A DNA stretch of 64,000 nt, from the NCBI GenBank assembly GCA_036365455.1, contig JAWQUS010000017.1:4278001-4342000 (forward strand), written 5' to 3'. This document shows, piece after piece, positions 21,277 to 32,051 of this stretch. This DNA is from Macrosoma leucophasiata. Lineage: Eukaryota > Arthropoda > Insecta > Lepidoptera > Hedylidae. The notes under the pieces were generated by a model, which saw nothing but the letters and a program-made list of their open reading frames with translations, was not told the DNA's origin and did no database searches. A program made the position numbers and the translations under genes. How positions within the stretch are numbered: the first letter of the stretch is position 1; each line of letters opens with the position of its first letter.

Positions 21277-21455
21277 ACGCGTGGGGTCGGAGGCCTTACG
21301 GGCGGTTTGAAAACATCCGACAGCGTTGGCCACTAACTCGTATCTCCACCAACCCGCATTGGAGCAGCCTGGTGGAGTAAGCTCTAGGCCTCCCCCCAAA
21401 AAAGGGGAGAGACTCGTTCCCAGCAGTGGGACGTATAATGGGTTGCCATTATTAT
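21277..21455 (+). mobile_element. S3 SINE, 5'-truncated
   Basis: GGTCGGAGGCCTTACGGGCG, the CCGCATTGGAGCAGC block and CAGCAGTGGGACGTATAATG-GGTTGCCATTATTATG mark the S3 3' half. The head is missing. Confidence 0.8.
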
Positions 21456-22004
21456 GATTATTGGACCTCAATAAATACGCCCTATAAGTAGGTTCAAATG
21501 TCCAATAGGAGGAGTTCCAAACATTTGCATTAAATTTTATGATTTCAGTGCTATTTCGCCAAAAAGGCAATACAATTTGTGGTTCATTTGGAAGAACCCT
21601 ATATAAACAAACCTGTGTTGTAATTCTTCTGGATTCTTAAAATTCCGGTTCTCAGATAAATCTTAATCCTTGAGGTTCATGAAGATTTGTGTAGTGTATA
21701 TTAAGAAAAATGAAACTTGGTTTCGCCAGTCTCCAGAGAACTGACGATCTGAGGTTTTGTGCCAAAATTGCTGTTAAGTCCATAAGAACACAACAGCTAA
21801 ACTTCGTTATTATTCGCGACGAAGCTAGTTGAAACTACTCGCAATTTTCTTGCCACAGTTAGCGTATATGTCAGATGGTTAAGCACGAAAACAACAATTG
21901 CTTTGCTTGGATTGTATTCAAAATGTTGAATTATAGGTTGGTGCACGCGGAACACGACATAGCCTGGTATGTTATGATGATTGATATATGGCATCATCAA
22001 CATC
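21456..22004. other. No recognised feature
   Basis: Unrecognised A+T-rich DNA with short ORFs only. Confidence 0.4.
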
Positions 22005-22200
22005 ATTTCAGTCGAAAAAGCCCGCTGTTGGACAAAAGACTCCTCCTAAGGGAGATATGGCATAATCGACACGCTTGGCAAGAAGATTGGCGAGGTTTTA
22101 TCGCAGTGCGCTGCTGCCCAACTTGCCTTACTACAGCTCCATTGAAATGGTTTGACCGCCATTGTTCGAATGGAAGAATTTTCTTCCAGTGGAAGAAACT
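22005..22200 (-). mobile_element. Probable LINE/SINE tail, diverged
   Basis: CATCATTTCAGTCGAAAAAG-CCCGCTGTTGGACAAA resembles the complement of the GTCCAGCAGTGGACGTCTTT tail at 54028. The GGCATAATCGACACGCTTGG block recurs at 50254-50285. The family is uncertain. Confidence 0.5.
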
Positions 22201-22366
22201 CTGACGCTAGAGGGCGGTGGGTTCGTCCTGTTGCTGCGCCAGCATATGGCATCTATCATCGAAAATCCTGTTACAATTTTCAATCAACAGACGCGGGACA
22301 CGTTCACCGACCCTAAATCGGTTAATAATCAAAGAAGGGAAAGCAAAATTTGACGCATCGGTGTGA

Positions 22367-22439
22367 GACTTTTGTAGCTTAGTGGTAAAGCGGCTGGACT
22401 GGTTATCCTGAGGTCGCAGGTTCGATTCCTGCCCGAAGT
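22367..22439 (+). repeat. T-family tRNA-like unit, second subfamily
   Basis: TAGCTTAGTGGTAAAGCGG D-arm region, anticodon-like loop CTGGTTA and intact T-arm GCAGGTTCGATTCCTGC. The 5' flank (CCGACCCTAAATCGGTTAAT) is shared with 9198-9265. The opening acceptor strand (GACTTTT) no longer pairs well with CCGAAGT. Confidence 0.7.
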
Positions 22440-22684
22440 AAAATTTTTCTTTTCGTTTTTTCTTTAATATTAGGTTGTATTTAGCCGTCAAACCGACGAA
22501 TGCACGCCATTTGTCGCAGTAATAAATTGTGCTCGTGCGAGAGGACAGGGGACGGTGCTGGCAATAAATATTACGGTGCCAGACAAATGCTGGATGCGTT
22601 TCGTGACAGCGCAACGTTTAATGTGCGGCTGAAGATATGCCGAAAATCCCTTCGCTGTCCCTACCATCGATTCTCACGCTAACT

Positions 22685-22860
22685 GCCTCAGTAGCCTATT
22701 GGTAGCAGGCCACTACTACTACGCTGGGGTTCCTGGATTCGATTCCCGGGTCGGGGGCTATCAGATATAACGATGTAAAATCTTTTATCTCTGGTTAAAT
22801 TGGGCTTTTTTCATTTCATAGAAGTTTCGCAATATTTGTTAATGTGCCCAGAGATGTCAA
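22685..22860 (+). mobile_element. S4 SINE, head and 5' body
   Basis: tRNA-like head CTCAGTAGCCTATTGGTAGC..GGATTCGATTCCCGGGTCGG followed by the S4 body (TTTTATCTCTGG, AATGTGCCCAGAGATG). It is truncated before the 3' part seen in the 29.2 kb copy. Confidence 0.75.
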
Positions 22861-23904
22861 TAGGCTCGCCACTGGTTGTTTGTAGTTGTATTATTTATAA
22901 TATTAAGTGGGCATTCATTTAAATTTATTCATCTTGGTTTTTGTTTGTTTTCAAAGACGGCCTTGGGCTATAAAAATCACTTTTCATGAAAGTACTCGGT
23001 AAACTGCAGTCACACCTCAGACGTAAAAATTTTTTTACAATGTTTTTATTGTTTTGTTCGAGTTTTTAATGGAATGCAATCGAGTTGTTTAAATAGTAGG
23101 GGCCTACTGGCGTGTGTCCAGATAAAATACTACCACTATATGAAATTTAATTTGATACTTATAGAATTTCCAACCAATTTTAGCTGATATTCAGATTTAT
23201 TGTGCCACATACTTGCAGAAATAGAACTACGATGTCATTAATATATGGTTGCAGTATTTTAATATGTATTACAATACTCTTTCGATATCAAAATGTTCTC
23301 CGTATTGATGGGTAGGTTTTGCTATTCATAAAAAGTAGGTAATATAAATAGTTCCGTAATAACTATCACTCAAACATAAACATAACTAAGGTCTTAGGGG
23401 TGGCAACGCATCTGCATTTGACCTCAGCATTTAAACATTGCTCATCCATCATATATGATTTGGTCGTATATAATATATTTACCTGAGATCCAACACTGTG
23501 ACCAGTAAATACCCGCGTGTAGTACTACCACTAGTCCAGTTACCAGTAGTCTAAGAACGACGTACTACCCCATGCATTTTAGTATAGCGACAACTCTGAG
23601 CCGTTTTGGCAATCGTTAAATATTGACCTTTTTGTCACGAGCGCTCCATTCATAAAATTACGTCGCAGTCGTCTTGAACATTGTCGGTCATTAACATCTA
23701 ATGACGTCATCGGGATCCCTTTGATCTGCCTTCACATAGGATGCTGTGAAGTCGTAAACTTTTGATACAAAGATTTTTTTCAGAGATTTGCTTCCTTATT
23801 GTTTTTTTTATGTCTTTCATTTAAACTAGTTAAGTTCCCGACGTTATTACCCGAAGTTGTGGCCATAGGTAATTTAGGCATGCAAAATATTAGGCACGCT
23901 ACTC
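22861..23904. other. No recognised gene; S1 trace at 23350-23440
   Basis: 23350-23440 holds a plus-oriented S1 segment (TCCGTAATAACTATCAC, GGGGTGGCAACGCATCTGCA). The rest is unrecognised. Confidence 0.45.
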
Positions 23905-24065
23905 ATAATTCTCCATCATCGTTCAGCCAAAAGACGTTCACTACTGGACAAAATCCTCCCTCAAAAATAATTATAACGAACGGTACTGGGCCGCCCTCAT
24001 CTTGCGATTGCTTGCAACTTTCACCAGGACCTTCGTCGGTCCATCTCGCCTTGTCCACGCTTTCT
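23905..24065 (-). mobile_element. LINE 3' fragment, second family
   Basis: Minus-strand counterpart of 53775-54075: CATCATCGTTCAGCCAAAAG, then a CACTACTGGACAAA block and the complement of a DRSLWK/GNYW-type reverse transcriptase C-terminus (GGGCCGCCCTCATCTTGCGA). Frames are broken. The 119-residue plus-strand ORF here is its shadow. Confidence 0.65.
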
Positions 24066-24992
24066 TCATGTCTTTATAATTCCGCCAGTCCAAGTGGAAA
24101 TCTCACTATCACGAGCCTGGGTGCGCGTTATCCCGGAGCTGTACAAGTATTGTGTTAATGGGCAGAGGTTCACTGCCATTACGAGGGTATGCTTTGCGAG
24201 GGCAAGGATGGCGGTAAATCACCATGAACTACCTAATTGATATGTTCAATTATCAATAAGAAATGTCTCCCGGAAAAAAACTGAATCTAATATAAAGCCA
24301 TGTTTCAAGCCAAACACAACCATGTTTTCGAACAGAGAAACTTCAATGTTTATGACACGATTCGACGACGTTTAAAAACGTCAAGGCAAATATAGATTAT
24401 ATTAGAATAGCTCTAAATCTACTTTTTGTTGACGTTCGTTTCGTTTGTTTATCTAATTTCGTATTGTTATCCAAATTTTCTTAATTTATAAAAAAAAAGT
24501 TGAGATGCCGACTATAACATCATTGAGATCGCGCAATACACTTTGCAAAACTATTTTCTTGAATTGTATAAAATAATCTAAATGAACCTCAAAATTAAGT
24601 TACGTTTGAAATTAGGTAATTCACTTCGCAGCAATGCAGCATTATAAGTTAACAGTGTGGAAACATAAAAAACTTTAAATGATCGTTCGATATTTCGATT
24701 GGAACTGTCCGTCCGGAATTTTCTGTATTTTAAATTGAGGGTAGTTTTAACGTATGTGCGACAGTGCGTACAATATTCAGCGGCTGCAACGATGGCGCGT
24801 CAATTTCGCAGCTCATTGGCCCGAGAGAGCGGATTTGTGACGAGTATACCATGATTAAAAGATGCTTCGATTCGATACGTTACGTTATACGAGTACGTTG
24901 TGTTATTTTTGTGACGCTACTAAAGATTAGGTAGGTAGGCTATAAAAATGGTGGAAACCAACACACGGTGGAAATCTTATACTGAATTACAT
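24066..24992. other. No recognised feature
   Basis: A+T-rich, apparently single-copy. No coding exon was recognised. Confidence 0.4.
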
Positions 24993-25345
24993 TAATAATG
25001 GCAACCCATTATACGCCCCACTGCTGGGCACGAGTCTCTCCCCTTTTTGGGGGGAGGCCAAGATTTTACTCCAACACGCTGCTCCAATGCGAGTAGGTGG
25101 AGATACGGGTTAGTGGCCAACCCGCTGTCGGATGTTTTCAAACCGCCCATAAGACCTCCGACAAGGTTTAACGACTGGTATCTATCGATAGCAACCGGAA
25201 CCGATGGCTTAACGTGCCTTCCGAAGCACGGAAACGAGCATTTTAATTTGCCACTAGCGGTCACCGATCACAGACCTGACCGCGCCCGTATCGCTTAAAC
25301 GAGTAGATCGCTTACGATCTACACCAGCCGCGGGGCCTTTCGCGC
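24993..25345 (-). mobile_element. S3 SINE, full length
   Basis: Minus-oriented complete copy: TAATAATGGCAACCCATTAT at its 3' end, the ACGTGCCTTCCGAAGCACGG core at 25218 and the GTAGATCGCTTACGATCTAC palindrome near the head (25304-25323). The head has no clear tRNA cloverleaf, so the origin of its Pol III promoter is unresolved. Confidence 0.85.
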
Positions 25346-26232
25346 TAAATTACATTATTATTATATTACTAAAACCGATCACCTGGTAGTTATAAATTTA
25401 GTATACCTTAGTTAATATATCCAGCACGTAGTAATTATTTTCTTTAAAATAAGTTCCTACATTATTTTTGTGTAGTGATATATAATTGACGTAGTGATAA
25501 CAGGTAATCAAATAATCTTCGGAGAATACAGGCTAGAGTTTCACTAATTTGTTTGAAAAACAAAATTAAATAACATGATCCATCACTGGTACGTCTATAA
25601 ACTTATTTCCACTGCCAAAAAAGACCTCGTCTAGTACACCAAGTATTCGCCGAATAAACGTTAGGGCCGAAACCGAAATGTGTTGTAGAGTCTAATAAAG
25701 TATTCAAGCAGGTGATATACAATTCCGTGGGTTTTTATTCTGCGGTCGCTCGCTGAATACTTCAGTGCTCGAACATTTTCTTCTGGTTGGTTGAATGGGT
25801 TCCGTTTACACTTGGCTATTTGCACTGTTTTTTCTAAGTAGCAGTTTATTCGGAGTAAAGTGTGTTGTGTTATTTTTACTGCTTTTTTTATCGACGACTG
25901 AACAAAAATGCAGGTGGTGAGAGCAATTTCCTTTTCGCCGCAAAATAACCCGCGCTTATTTTTATCGTTACATCGTCATACATAGTTTTCTATTTGTTTT
26001 GTCACTTTAGCTTTTAACAGCGTGGTGAAGTTGAAGCTAGGTAGACTTACAACAGCTTTGATATACCACTTTTTTCATGTGACTAACTAAATTTCAAATA
26101 TAACATGAAGGAAAGGTAATTGGATAACATGAAGAGTTCCCTTCAGGTCAGTCTTCAATTTACTCCTTTGAGATTGGAGTTTCAAAAATCCCTTACGTAT
26201 TAAATGAAACTGCATTAAATGTGTTTTATTAT
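25346..26232. other. No recognised gene; possible leader exon at 25757-25913
   Basis: ACTTCAGTGCTCG at about 25760 is an arthropod initiator-like motif. About 150 bp later ATGCAG is followed by GTGGTGAGAG, a possible 5' splice site (25910-25920). Nothing ties this to the PKC frame, so it is only a candidate promoter and leader. Confidence 0.25.
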
Positions 26233-26462
26233 TATGTATCTTCACGCCAGGTCCCTAACGGGGTAGGTAGAGAGTGTAGAGCGCCAGATATCCCGGTTCT
26301 GACAAACCTCTCGTGCCTCGTCTACTTTCATCATTCTCTTCATACATGCACGCCGATTCCTAAGACTTTTGATCCTACCATCAGACAGAACTAGACCTAT
26401 TTGGTCATGGTAGGTCAGTCTTGGTCTTCCTGGGCCTCTGCAACCATCCACATTCGCATTGT
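26233..26462 (-). mobile_element. LINE 3' fragment, reverse transcriptase C-terminus
   Basis: Well-preserved minus-strand copy: an open frame covers CRGPGRPRLTYHDQIG through NRRACMKRMMKVDEAREV and IWRSTLSTYPVRDLA. The 5' truncation after ~230 bp is typical of target-primed integration. Confidence 0.8.
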
Positions 26463-26775
26463 ATATGTGTTTTATGATTAGAAGATATGCATTGATGTAC
26501 AGAATTATAACCATCATTATTATATTGAAAGTTTCAAAGTGCTCACGGAGCATTCGTTTACGTTAATTTACTAAAAGCATCTTTAGATGTGCCCACGGGT
26601 AGCGAGAGCCAGAATTTAAATCACGGGTCTCCCCAGAGGATGTCTTAAAAAGCGAATACATTTCTCCCGTCATCAAAAATGCACGCATGATCTCCTTATA
26701 GGATCTTTATTACGAAAAGCTTAACATGACCTACTTAAAGCAGTAACAATAAGACGCGTACTCAATTTATTTCAA

Positions 26776-26886
26776 TGCGAGCGTGCAGTTGACACGCGTT
26801 GAGGCGGCAGCGCCGGATGCGCGATACCGGCACAATGGGCGGCTGATAGTTTTGTACGCTTGGCTGGCAGTTCTAAAGCAGCTACA
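26776..26886. repeat. Unnamed G+C-rich repeat Z, copy 1
   Basis: TGCGAGCGTGCAGTTGACAC then CGCGTTGAGGCGGCAGCGCC, ending AGCAGCTACA. Further copies are at 27459 and 27895. Copy spacing is irregular and no inverted repeats were found. Confidence 0.7.
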
Positions 26887-27186
26887 TTGTAATGACTTCA
26901 TAATATTACACAAGAATTGAACTTTTTAAGAGACGTAATGTAGAAGAGTGTATTGTAATTCAATTTTACAGTTTATAAACTGAAAAAAAAGACGTGTGGC
27001 ACTCGGGGACTGCCACGGTAAAGCTATTGCATTTACATAATTATCTAAAATTATGCAAAACAAAATAAAATGCAAATAAAAGAAAAAAAATAGAAAAATG
27101 AAGCAATAATTTTCTATTAATTTTTACCACTTTTTAAATATTGAATGGAAAAACAAACAATAAAAAAAAATGAACAAAAACAATCT

Positions 27187-27268
27187 TGGCAGCGGTGGGA
27201 TTCGTACCCACGCCTCCGAAGAGACTGGTGCCTTAAACCAGCGCCTTAGACCGCTCGGCCACGCTACC
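27187..27268 (-). tRNA. tRNA-Leu (anticodon AAG)
   Basis: An 82-nt cloverleaf on the minus strand. The acceptor GGTAGCG/CGCTGCC has one G-T wobble, followed by discriminator A. The D-arm is the class II Leu type (TGGCCGAGCGGTCTAAGGCG) and matches the A-box. The anticodon stem CTGGT/ACCAG encloses loop TTAAGGC (AAG), and the long variable arm (TCTCTTCGGAG) is diagnostic of leucine tRNA. A T-run follows within about 10 nt of the 3' end on this strand, as for a Pol III terminator. The T-loop reads TACGAAT where almost all tRNAs have TTCGAAT, so the B-box has one mismatch; the gene may be weakened or a fresh pseudogene. It is unrelated to the tRNA-like repeats elsewhere in the window. Confidence 0.88.
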
Positions 27269-27458
27269 CACAAGGTCGGACGGCGAAATTATACATGACT
27301 TTCTTTAAATGAGTTTAAAATTTGTAATCCGGAGAGTCAGGTTTTTTCGTTACGGAATTTCTGAATTCGGTCCCCGCGCTCAAGGCCCGCGATAGAAGCT
27401 ATGCAATAGCTTAATAAGTAGTACGAATAGTACGATAGGATTCCACTATATAACTTTC

Positions 27459-27543
27459 TGCGAGCGTGCAGTTGACACGTGCCGGCAGGCACCAGACGCG
27501 CGATATTTTTTAGGCTTAGCTGACAGTTTTAAAGCAGCTGCAT
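27459..27543. repeat. Unnamed G+C-rich repeat Z, copy 2
   Basis: Shares TGCGAGCGTGCAGTTGACAC and AAAGCAGCTG with copy 1, with a shortened middle. Copies 1 and 2 flank the tRNA-Leu gene. Confidence 0.65.
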
Positions 27544-27714
27544 TTGTACTGAATACAAGAGTTTTTTTTTTTATTTCATAATGTGGGAGAAATTTATGGA
27601 CATGAGCAGTGATAGTTATAGATGTCTATACAATATGATTTAAATTGTTTTGTTCACAATAGACATCAGAATGCTTAAATTTCATTTATACGCAGTATCA
27701 GCAATGAAAGAAAG

Positions 27715-27715
<1 letters not shown>

Positions 27716-27766
<51 letters not shown>
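27716..27766. repeat. Poly-A followed by (TA)n microsatellite
   Basis: An uninterrupted A run leads into about 18 TA units, with no associated retroposon body that I can identify. Confidence 0.9.
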
Positions 27767-27767
<1 letters not shown>

Positions 27768-27894
27768 CAATGTACAAAGGTACCTAAAGATCTACAACAA
27801 CGAAAATATTTATCATAAACAATTATATTTTTAGGACATTGGTATTAATTCGTCCTAGCTCGGCAATGCCTTATGCATTAACAATTTGGTATCC

Positions 27895-27994
27895 TGCGAG
27901 CGTGCAGTTGACACGCGTTGAGAGGCGGCAGGCGCCGGACGCGCGAATCCGACACAATGGCCCGCTAATAGTTTTGTATACGCTTGGACAGCAA
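27895..27994. repeat. Unnamed G+C-rich repeat Z, copy 3
   Basis: TGCGAGCGTGCAGTTGACAC then GGCGCCGGACGCGCG, close to copy 1. It is cut at 27994 by the 5' end of a Helitron-like element. Confidence 0.7.
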
Positions 27995-28173
27995 TCCCTA
28001 CTAATATTATAAATGCGAAAGTAACTCTGTCTGTGACCTTTTCACGTCCAAACGACTGAACCGATTTCAATGAAGTTTGGTACAGAGATAGAACTGACTT
28101 TGAGAAAGAACATAGGCTACTTAGTTATTTATAAAACGACATCCACGCGGGCGAAGCCGCGGGCAACAGCTAG
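27995..28173 (+). mobile_element. Helitron-like element, non-autonomous (179 bp)
   Basis: TCCCTACTAATATTATAAAT at the start. The 3' hairpin CGCGGGCGAAGCCGCGGG is complete, followed by CAACAGCTAG, and A and T flank it. This is the best-preserved short copy of the subfamily in the window. Confidence 0.9.
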
Positions 28174-28176
28174 TAA

Positions 28177-28290
28177 TCTATATATATTAAAATCAATTGC
28201 TGTTCGTTAGTCTCGCTCAAACTCGCAGTGTAATCAGCCCTGTGCACCCTGTTGCCCTGCCAATGCTTCCCCATTTAGTTTCACATTGGT
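28177..28290 (+). mobile_element. 5' end of a second Helitron subfamily
   Basis: TCTATATATATTAAAATCAA-TTGCTGTTCGTTAGTCTCGCT matches the start of the 47235-47492 element. It begins 3 bp after the previous Helitron ends and loses similarity by about 28230-28290. Confidence 0.6.
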
Positions 28291-28412
28291 TGCAACTTGT
28301 TTAACGTTTGGTGTACAAAATTTAACACATCTTGTCTTTCTGAAAATTCCCAACACTACATTAGTGTGTTAGTTTTGTAATATTGTGAAACTTTTGGGTA
28401 CTAACGAGACTT

Positions 28413-28702
28413 CTACTGGCGGTAGAGCTCCAGTGATGGAGCTCGCGGGCGTAGGCACCACCGCATTACCTAATATACTTGCCGCTAAATGGTAGTGTTC
28501 AGCACTATCGTGTTCCGGTCAGGTGGTAATGTACGGCCCGGTAATTTCAGGCACAGAGGCCATAACACCTTAGGCCTCAGGAGTGGCAGCGCATCTGCAT
28601 TTTGACCTCTGGTCATTGTGTGGGTGTCTATAGGCTGCAGTCATCACTTAACATCAATGTGAACTTCATGCTTGTTTGCCACTTTTATTTCATAAAAAAA
28701 AA
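28413..28702 (+). repeat. S1 repeat, full length
   Basis: Complete plus copy with few changes, ending GCTTGTTTGCCACTTTTATT then an A12-13 tail. One of the youngest-looking S1 copies. Confidence 0.85.
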
Positions 28703-29189
28703 AAAACTTAATGCAACGCTAATAGGGTGACCTATTAGCGTTGCATTGCGTTAGAAAGTTAACAATATCGGTTAAATAGCCTTTGTTCGGTTATTGATAA
28801 TGTCGATAGAATCCATTGCATTAACGCGCCCTTAAAGAAAATTGAATTATTCCGACCTCCCAGTGCTGTACTGTATTACAGTTTTATAAAAAGGCTTTTA
28901 ATGTCAATCGCTGCAAATGCACTCGACGCAATCTCAGCAATGAGAATTGCAATGAGGCAATTATGAGAATATTTCTTTGGTAAGTACTGTAAGTTGTTGG
29001 AGCCTAATGTTGTTTCGACGCTTATTTTATACTAGCAGATGAACCGGCAAACTTCTTTTTGCCTCACTATGAAATAATGTGTCAAAGGTTTGATAAATAC
29101 GGACTATTTGTATAGGAAAATGAAATTAAATGTAGAGACTCCCGTGGGAATGAGTGATTTTCCCACAGTAAAAAGTAGCTAGTAGTAGT
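28703..29189. other. No gene; hairpin at 28716-28750 and a Helitron 3' end
   Basis: AATGCAACGCTAATAGG and CCTATTAGCGTTGCATT form a 17-bp-arm hairpin at 28711-28746. 29032-29150 is the minus-oriented 3' end of the Helitron subfamily seen at 46.9-47.5 kb (ACTAGCAGATGAACCGGCAA). Confidence 0.55.
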
Positions 29190-29487
29190 TTAACTGACTC
29201 AGTAGCGTAGTGGTCTGCTACCACTACGCTACTGAGGCAGTACTATTACGCTGGAGGTCCTGGGTTCGATTCCCGGGTCGGGGGATATTAGAGATAACGG
29301 TTTAAAATCCTTTATCTCTGCTTCTATTGGGATTTTTCCATTTTGGTAATGTGCCCGGAGATGGCAACAGGTTTGCCACCTGTTACATGGGCGAAAACGT
29401 AACCGGCGAGTCGTGGGTGTTTGCATGTATGATTGAATGCATGCATTTACCTCTGCCTACCCCTTCGGGGATTACAGGCGTGAAGTT
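29190..29487 (+). mobile_element. S4 SINE, full length
   Basis: tRNA-like head CTCAGTAGCGTAGTGG..GGGTTCGATTCCCGGGTCGG; the CTACCACTACGCTACTGAGG part duplicates and inverts the head start. The body has TAAAATCCTTTATCTCTGC and TGTTACATGGGCGAAAACGT, and the 3' end CTACCCCTTCGGGGATTACA-GGCGTGAAG. It is the reference copy for the family here. Confidence 0.8.
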
Positions 29488-30208
29488 ACGTAAAAAGTAG
29501 CCTAAATGTTGGCCGGGCTTAGTATCTATACACCACAAAAAGTTTCATTCGAATCCGTTTAGTATCTTCGGAGATTAGCCTGAACAAAGGGACAAACAGA
29601 CAGACAAAAAATTTAAAAATGATTGAAAAGTGTTCTAATATTATTTTAACATCGCCCCCAATTGGTTTTTCGTAAATATATACAATGTACAGACACGCGG
29701 ATCTTACTGTTTTATTATATGTATAGATTATACCAGCTGGTGCCCGCGATTTCGCCTTCATTCACTATAGCCTATGTGTTATTCTGATGTATAAGCTATA
29801 TTATTGTAAAGTTTCATTAAAATCCATTCATTAGTTTTTACGTCAGAGTATCAAACATACTTAATAATAATAATAGGATAAAGTAGGATTCGATAATGTG
29901 AGATGTTGAATAAAGGCAGGTGCCGGATCTCACTCCATAGGCCCAGCCAGCTAGTCCCCCCAGTTCACCCACATAGCCCAAAGTTTGGCGAATCACTTAT
30001 CATTACAATAGTCCCATTATATTCTGCGGGGTCTGTCTGTGCCTGTATTAACTATTGATGCAGTCAGAGAGAGGTCCCGCCGAATATAACCCATTACAAA
30101 GTAGATCAAAATTCTCGAAAGGGCCTCTACGTGTTGGACCCCCCATCTCCCCGCGCAAGCCTGACAAAGGTCCGGGGTTCAAATTGGACCCCGTGCTGAC
30201 GAGAGACA
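29488..30208. other. No recognised gene; diverged Helitron/LINE-like traces
   Basis: 29540-29610 contains the AAGTTTCATTCGAATCC..GGAGATTAGCCTGAAC block (minus) common in lepidopteran Helitron/LINE tails, and 29735-29850 another such fragment. The rest is unrecognised. Confidence 0.4.
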
Positions 30209-30573
30209 TAATAATAATAATGGCAACCCATTATACGTCCCACTGCTGGGCACGAGTCTCTCCCCTTTTTTTTGGGGGGAGGCCTGGAGCTTACTCCACC
30301 ACGCTGCTCCAATGCGGATTGGTGGAGGTGGGTGGGTTAGTGGCCAACCCGCTGCTGGATGTTTTCAAACCGCCCATTAGGCCTCCGACAAGGTTTAACG
30401 ACTGCTATCCATCGATAGCAACCGGGACCGACGGCTTAACGTGCCCTCCGAAGCACGGAAACGCGCATTTAATTTGCCACTAGCGGTCACCCCTCACACT
30501 ACCCGACCGCGCCCGTAGTGCTTGACCGAGTAGATCGTATACGATCTACACCAGCCGCTGGGCCATGCGCGCT
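30209..30573 (-). mobile_element. S3 SINE, full length
   Basis: Complete minus copy with TAATAATGGCAACCCATTAT at 30217 and GTGCCCTCCGAAGCACGG at 30440. Close to the 48.8 kb copy in sequence. Confidence 0.85.
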
Positions 30574-31118
30574 TCCAAACATACTTACACACTTTCAATT
30601 CACGGTTATAATATTACTAGATTTTAATAACGTGAGCTCTACTTTTTTAGTGACCTTTGATAGAATTTTGATCGAACATAATTTCACAACGGTGTTTGAA
30701 CGAAAGAGCAGGCAGAAATATACCAATTTCGCTAATTACTTTTTTGTTGTTTTTATATATGTCCGTTGAAGATTTGTATGAAAGAAAAAAAAAATGAATG
30801 TAGCTTATTGTAAAATTGACAGTAACTTTGGCAATATAAACCGTATGGCCTTTGACATAATGGTCAGTTGTCAATTATCGTTTTAAATAAATGAATACGT
30901 AGAAATTGATTATATATTCATCATATAGCCATTATCATGGCATCATTTTACCAGTAACGAATCTACATGGCACCCGCGAGAAGCAATAATTTAAAAACGG
31001 TACCGCTTGTTTGTACCCGATGTCTTCTCTATACATTATTCTCGTTGTTAGGAACTAACATCTGGAATTAAGGTAATTTGTCTCATTAAATTCATTTACC
31101 CACGACTACAGTGCTCAT
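30574..31118. other. No recognised feature
   Basis: A+T-rich DNA without recognisable repeats or exons. Confidence 0.4.
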
Positions 31119-31349
31119 CAAGAAATAATGCACATCGAGCTTAAGAAAGTGACAATCGGCTAGTTTCGGCTTCATAGAGCGTTATCTCTGCTGCACGCTG
31201 CCTACGTAACGTGCCGTAGTCCAGTATTGGTCAAAACTTGATCAAAATGATCGACAAACGTCAAATAGGTAAGGTGCGAAAGAGATAACGCTCTACAGAT
31301 CCGAAATAAGCCGACGTCTCTTCCTGAGGTCAATGTGCATCATTTCTTG
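31119..31349. mobile_element. MITE-like element with ~75-bp terminal inverted repeats
   Basis: Left CAAGAAATAATGCACATCGA..GTTTCGGCTTCATAGAGCGT is mirrored on the right by ACGCTCTACAGATCCGAAAT..ATGTGCATCATTTCTTG. A second, truncated copy is at 20214-20424. There is no ORF. The 16 bp at 31366-31381 repeat the terminus (CCAACAAGAAATGA). Confidence 0.75.
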
Positions 31350-31384
31350 TTGGATAATGTACCTAAGTATCCAACAAGAAATGA

Positions 31385-31602
31385 CGACCCGGTTAGTCCA
31401 GCGGTGTGAGATGACCGTTTGATTCGTAGGGTCGCGGGTTCGATCCCCGCACCGGGACAAATATTTGTATGGCCTACAAATATTTGTTTCGGGTCTGGGT
31501 GTTTGTGTATGTGTTGCATGTGTACAATGACACCCACGATACAGGTTTATACCTACTGTGGGGCTGTGAGTGTAAGCGTATTTTATTTATTTATTTATAA
31601 GT
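31385..31602 (+). mobile_element. S2 SINE, full length
   Basis: Head GACCCGGTTAGTCCAGCGGT with TCGCGGGTTCGATCCCCGCA, body ATATTTGTTTCGGGTCTGGG and CCACGATACAGGTTTATACC, and a TTTATTTATTTATTTATAA tail. It directly follows the repeated terminus of the 31119 element. Confidence 0.85.
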
Positions 31603-32051
31603 TTTTCAAGTCATTGCAAAATTTTACTCGAGCTCTCAATAAAATATGAATAAGGTGTGTAAACACACCGACATCAACCCGCGTGCCTCTCAATATTTAA
31701 TAAGTCGTTAGCATTTTTCAAACGCGCCCCGTGTAGCGTAAGTATGCAAATGTACCTTAATCGAGTTACCTTCGCAGTGTAGGGTTACCTCTCACGTGGA
31801 ACCACATGACATGAATAAAATCTAGTGCGTTTACCGTACCTAAACGTTTTCTTATGAGATCATCTTTTGTTTCGTTGATATTTTAAGGTTCCTTGAAGTT
31901 CATTTATTTTGACATGAAGTGGAAAACGGTAACCTATCATACTTTCGAAACTTTTTTGTTCGAATTTCATTTATTCAATAACGGCATGATGAAGTTTCAA
32001 ATACCACAATGTTTTTATTAGGTACATAATTTTGTTCCACCATTAACTCAT
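31603..32051. other. No recognised feature
   Basis: Unrecognised sequence about 1.6-2.1 kb upstream of the first visible PKC exon. No C1A-encoding exon was found in it. Confidence 0.4.

Noticed and set aside
23799..24158. 119-residue plus ORF as a gene
   Set aside because: Overlaps the reverse strand of a LINE tail (23905-24065), which explains its open frame.
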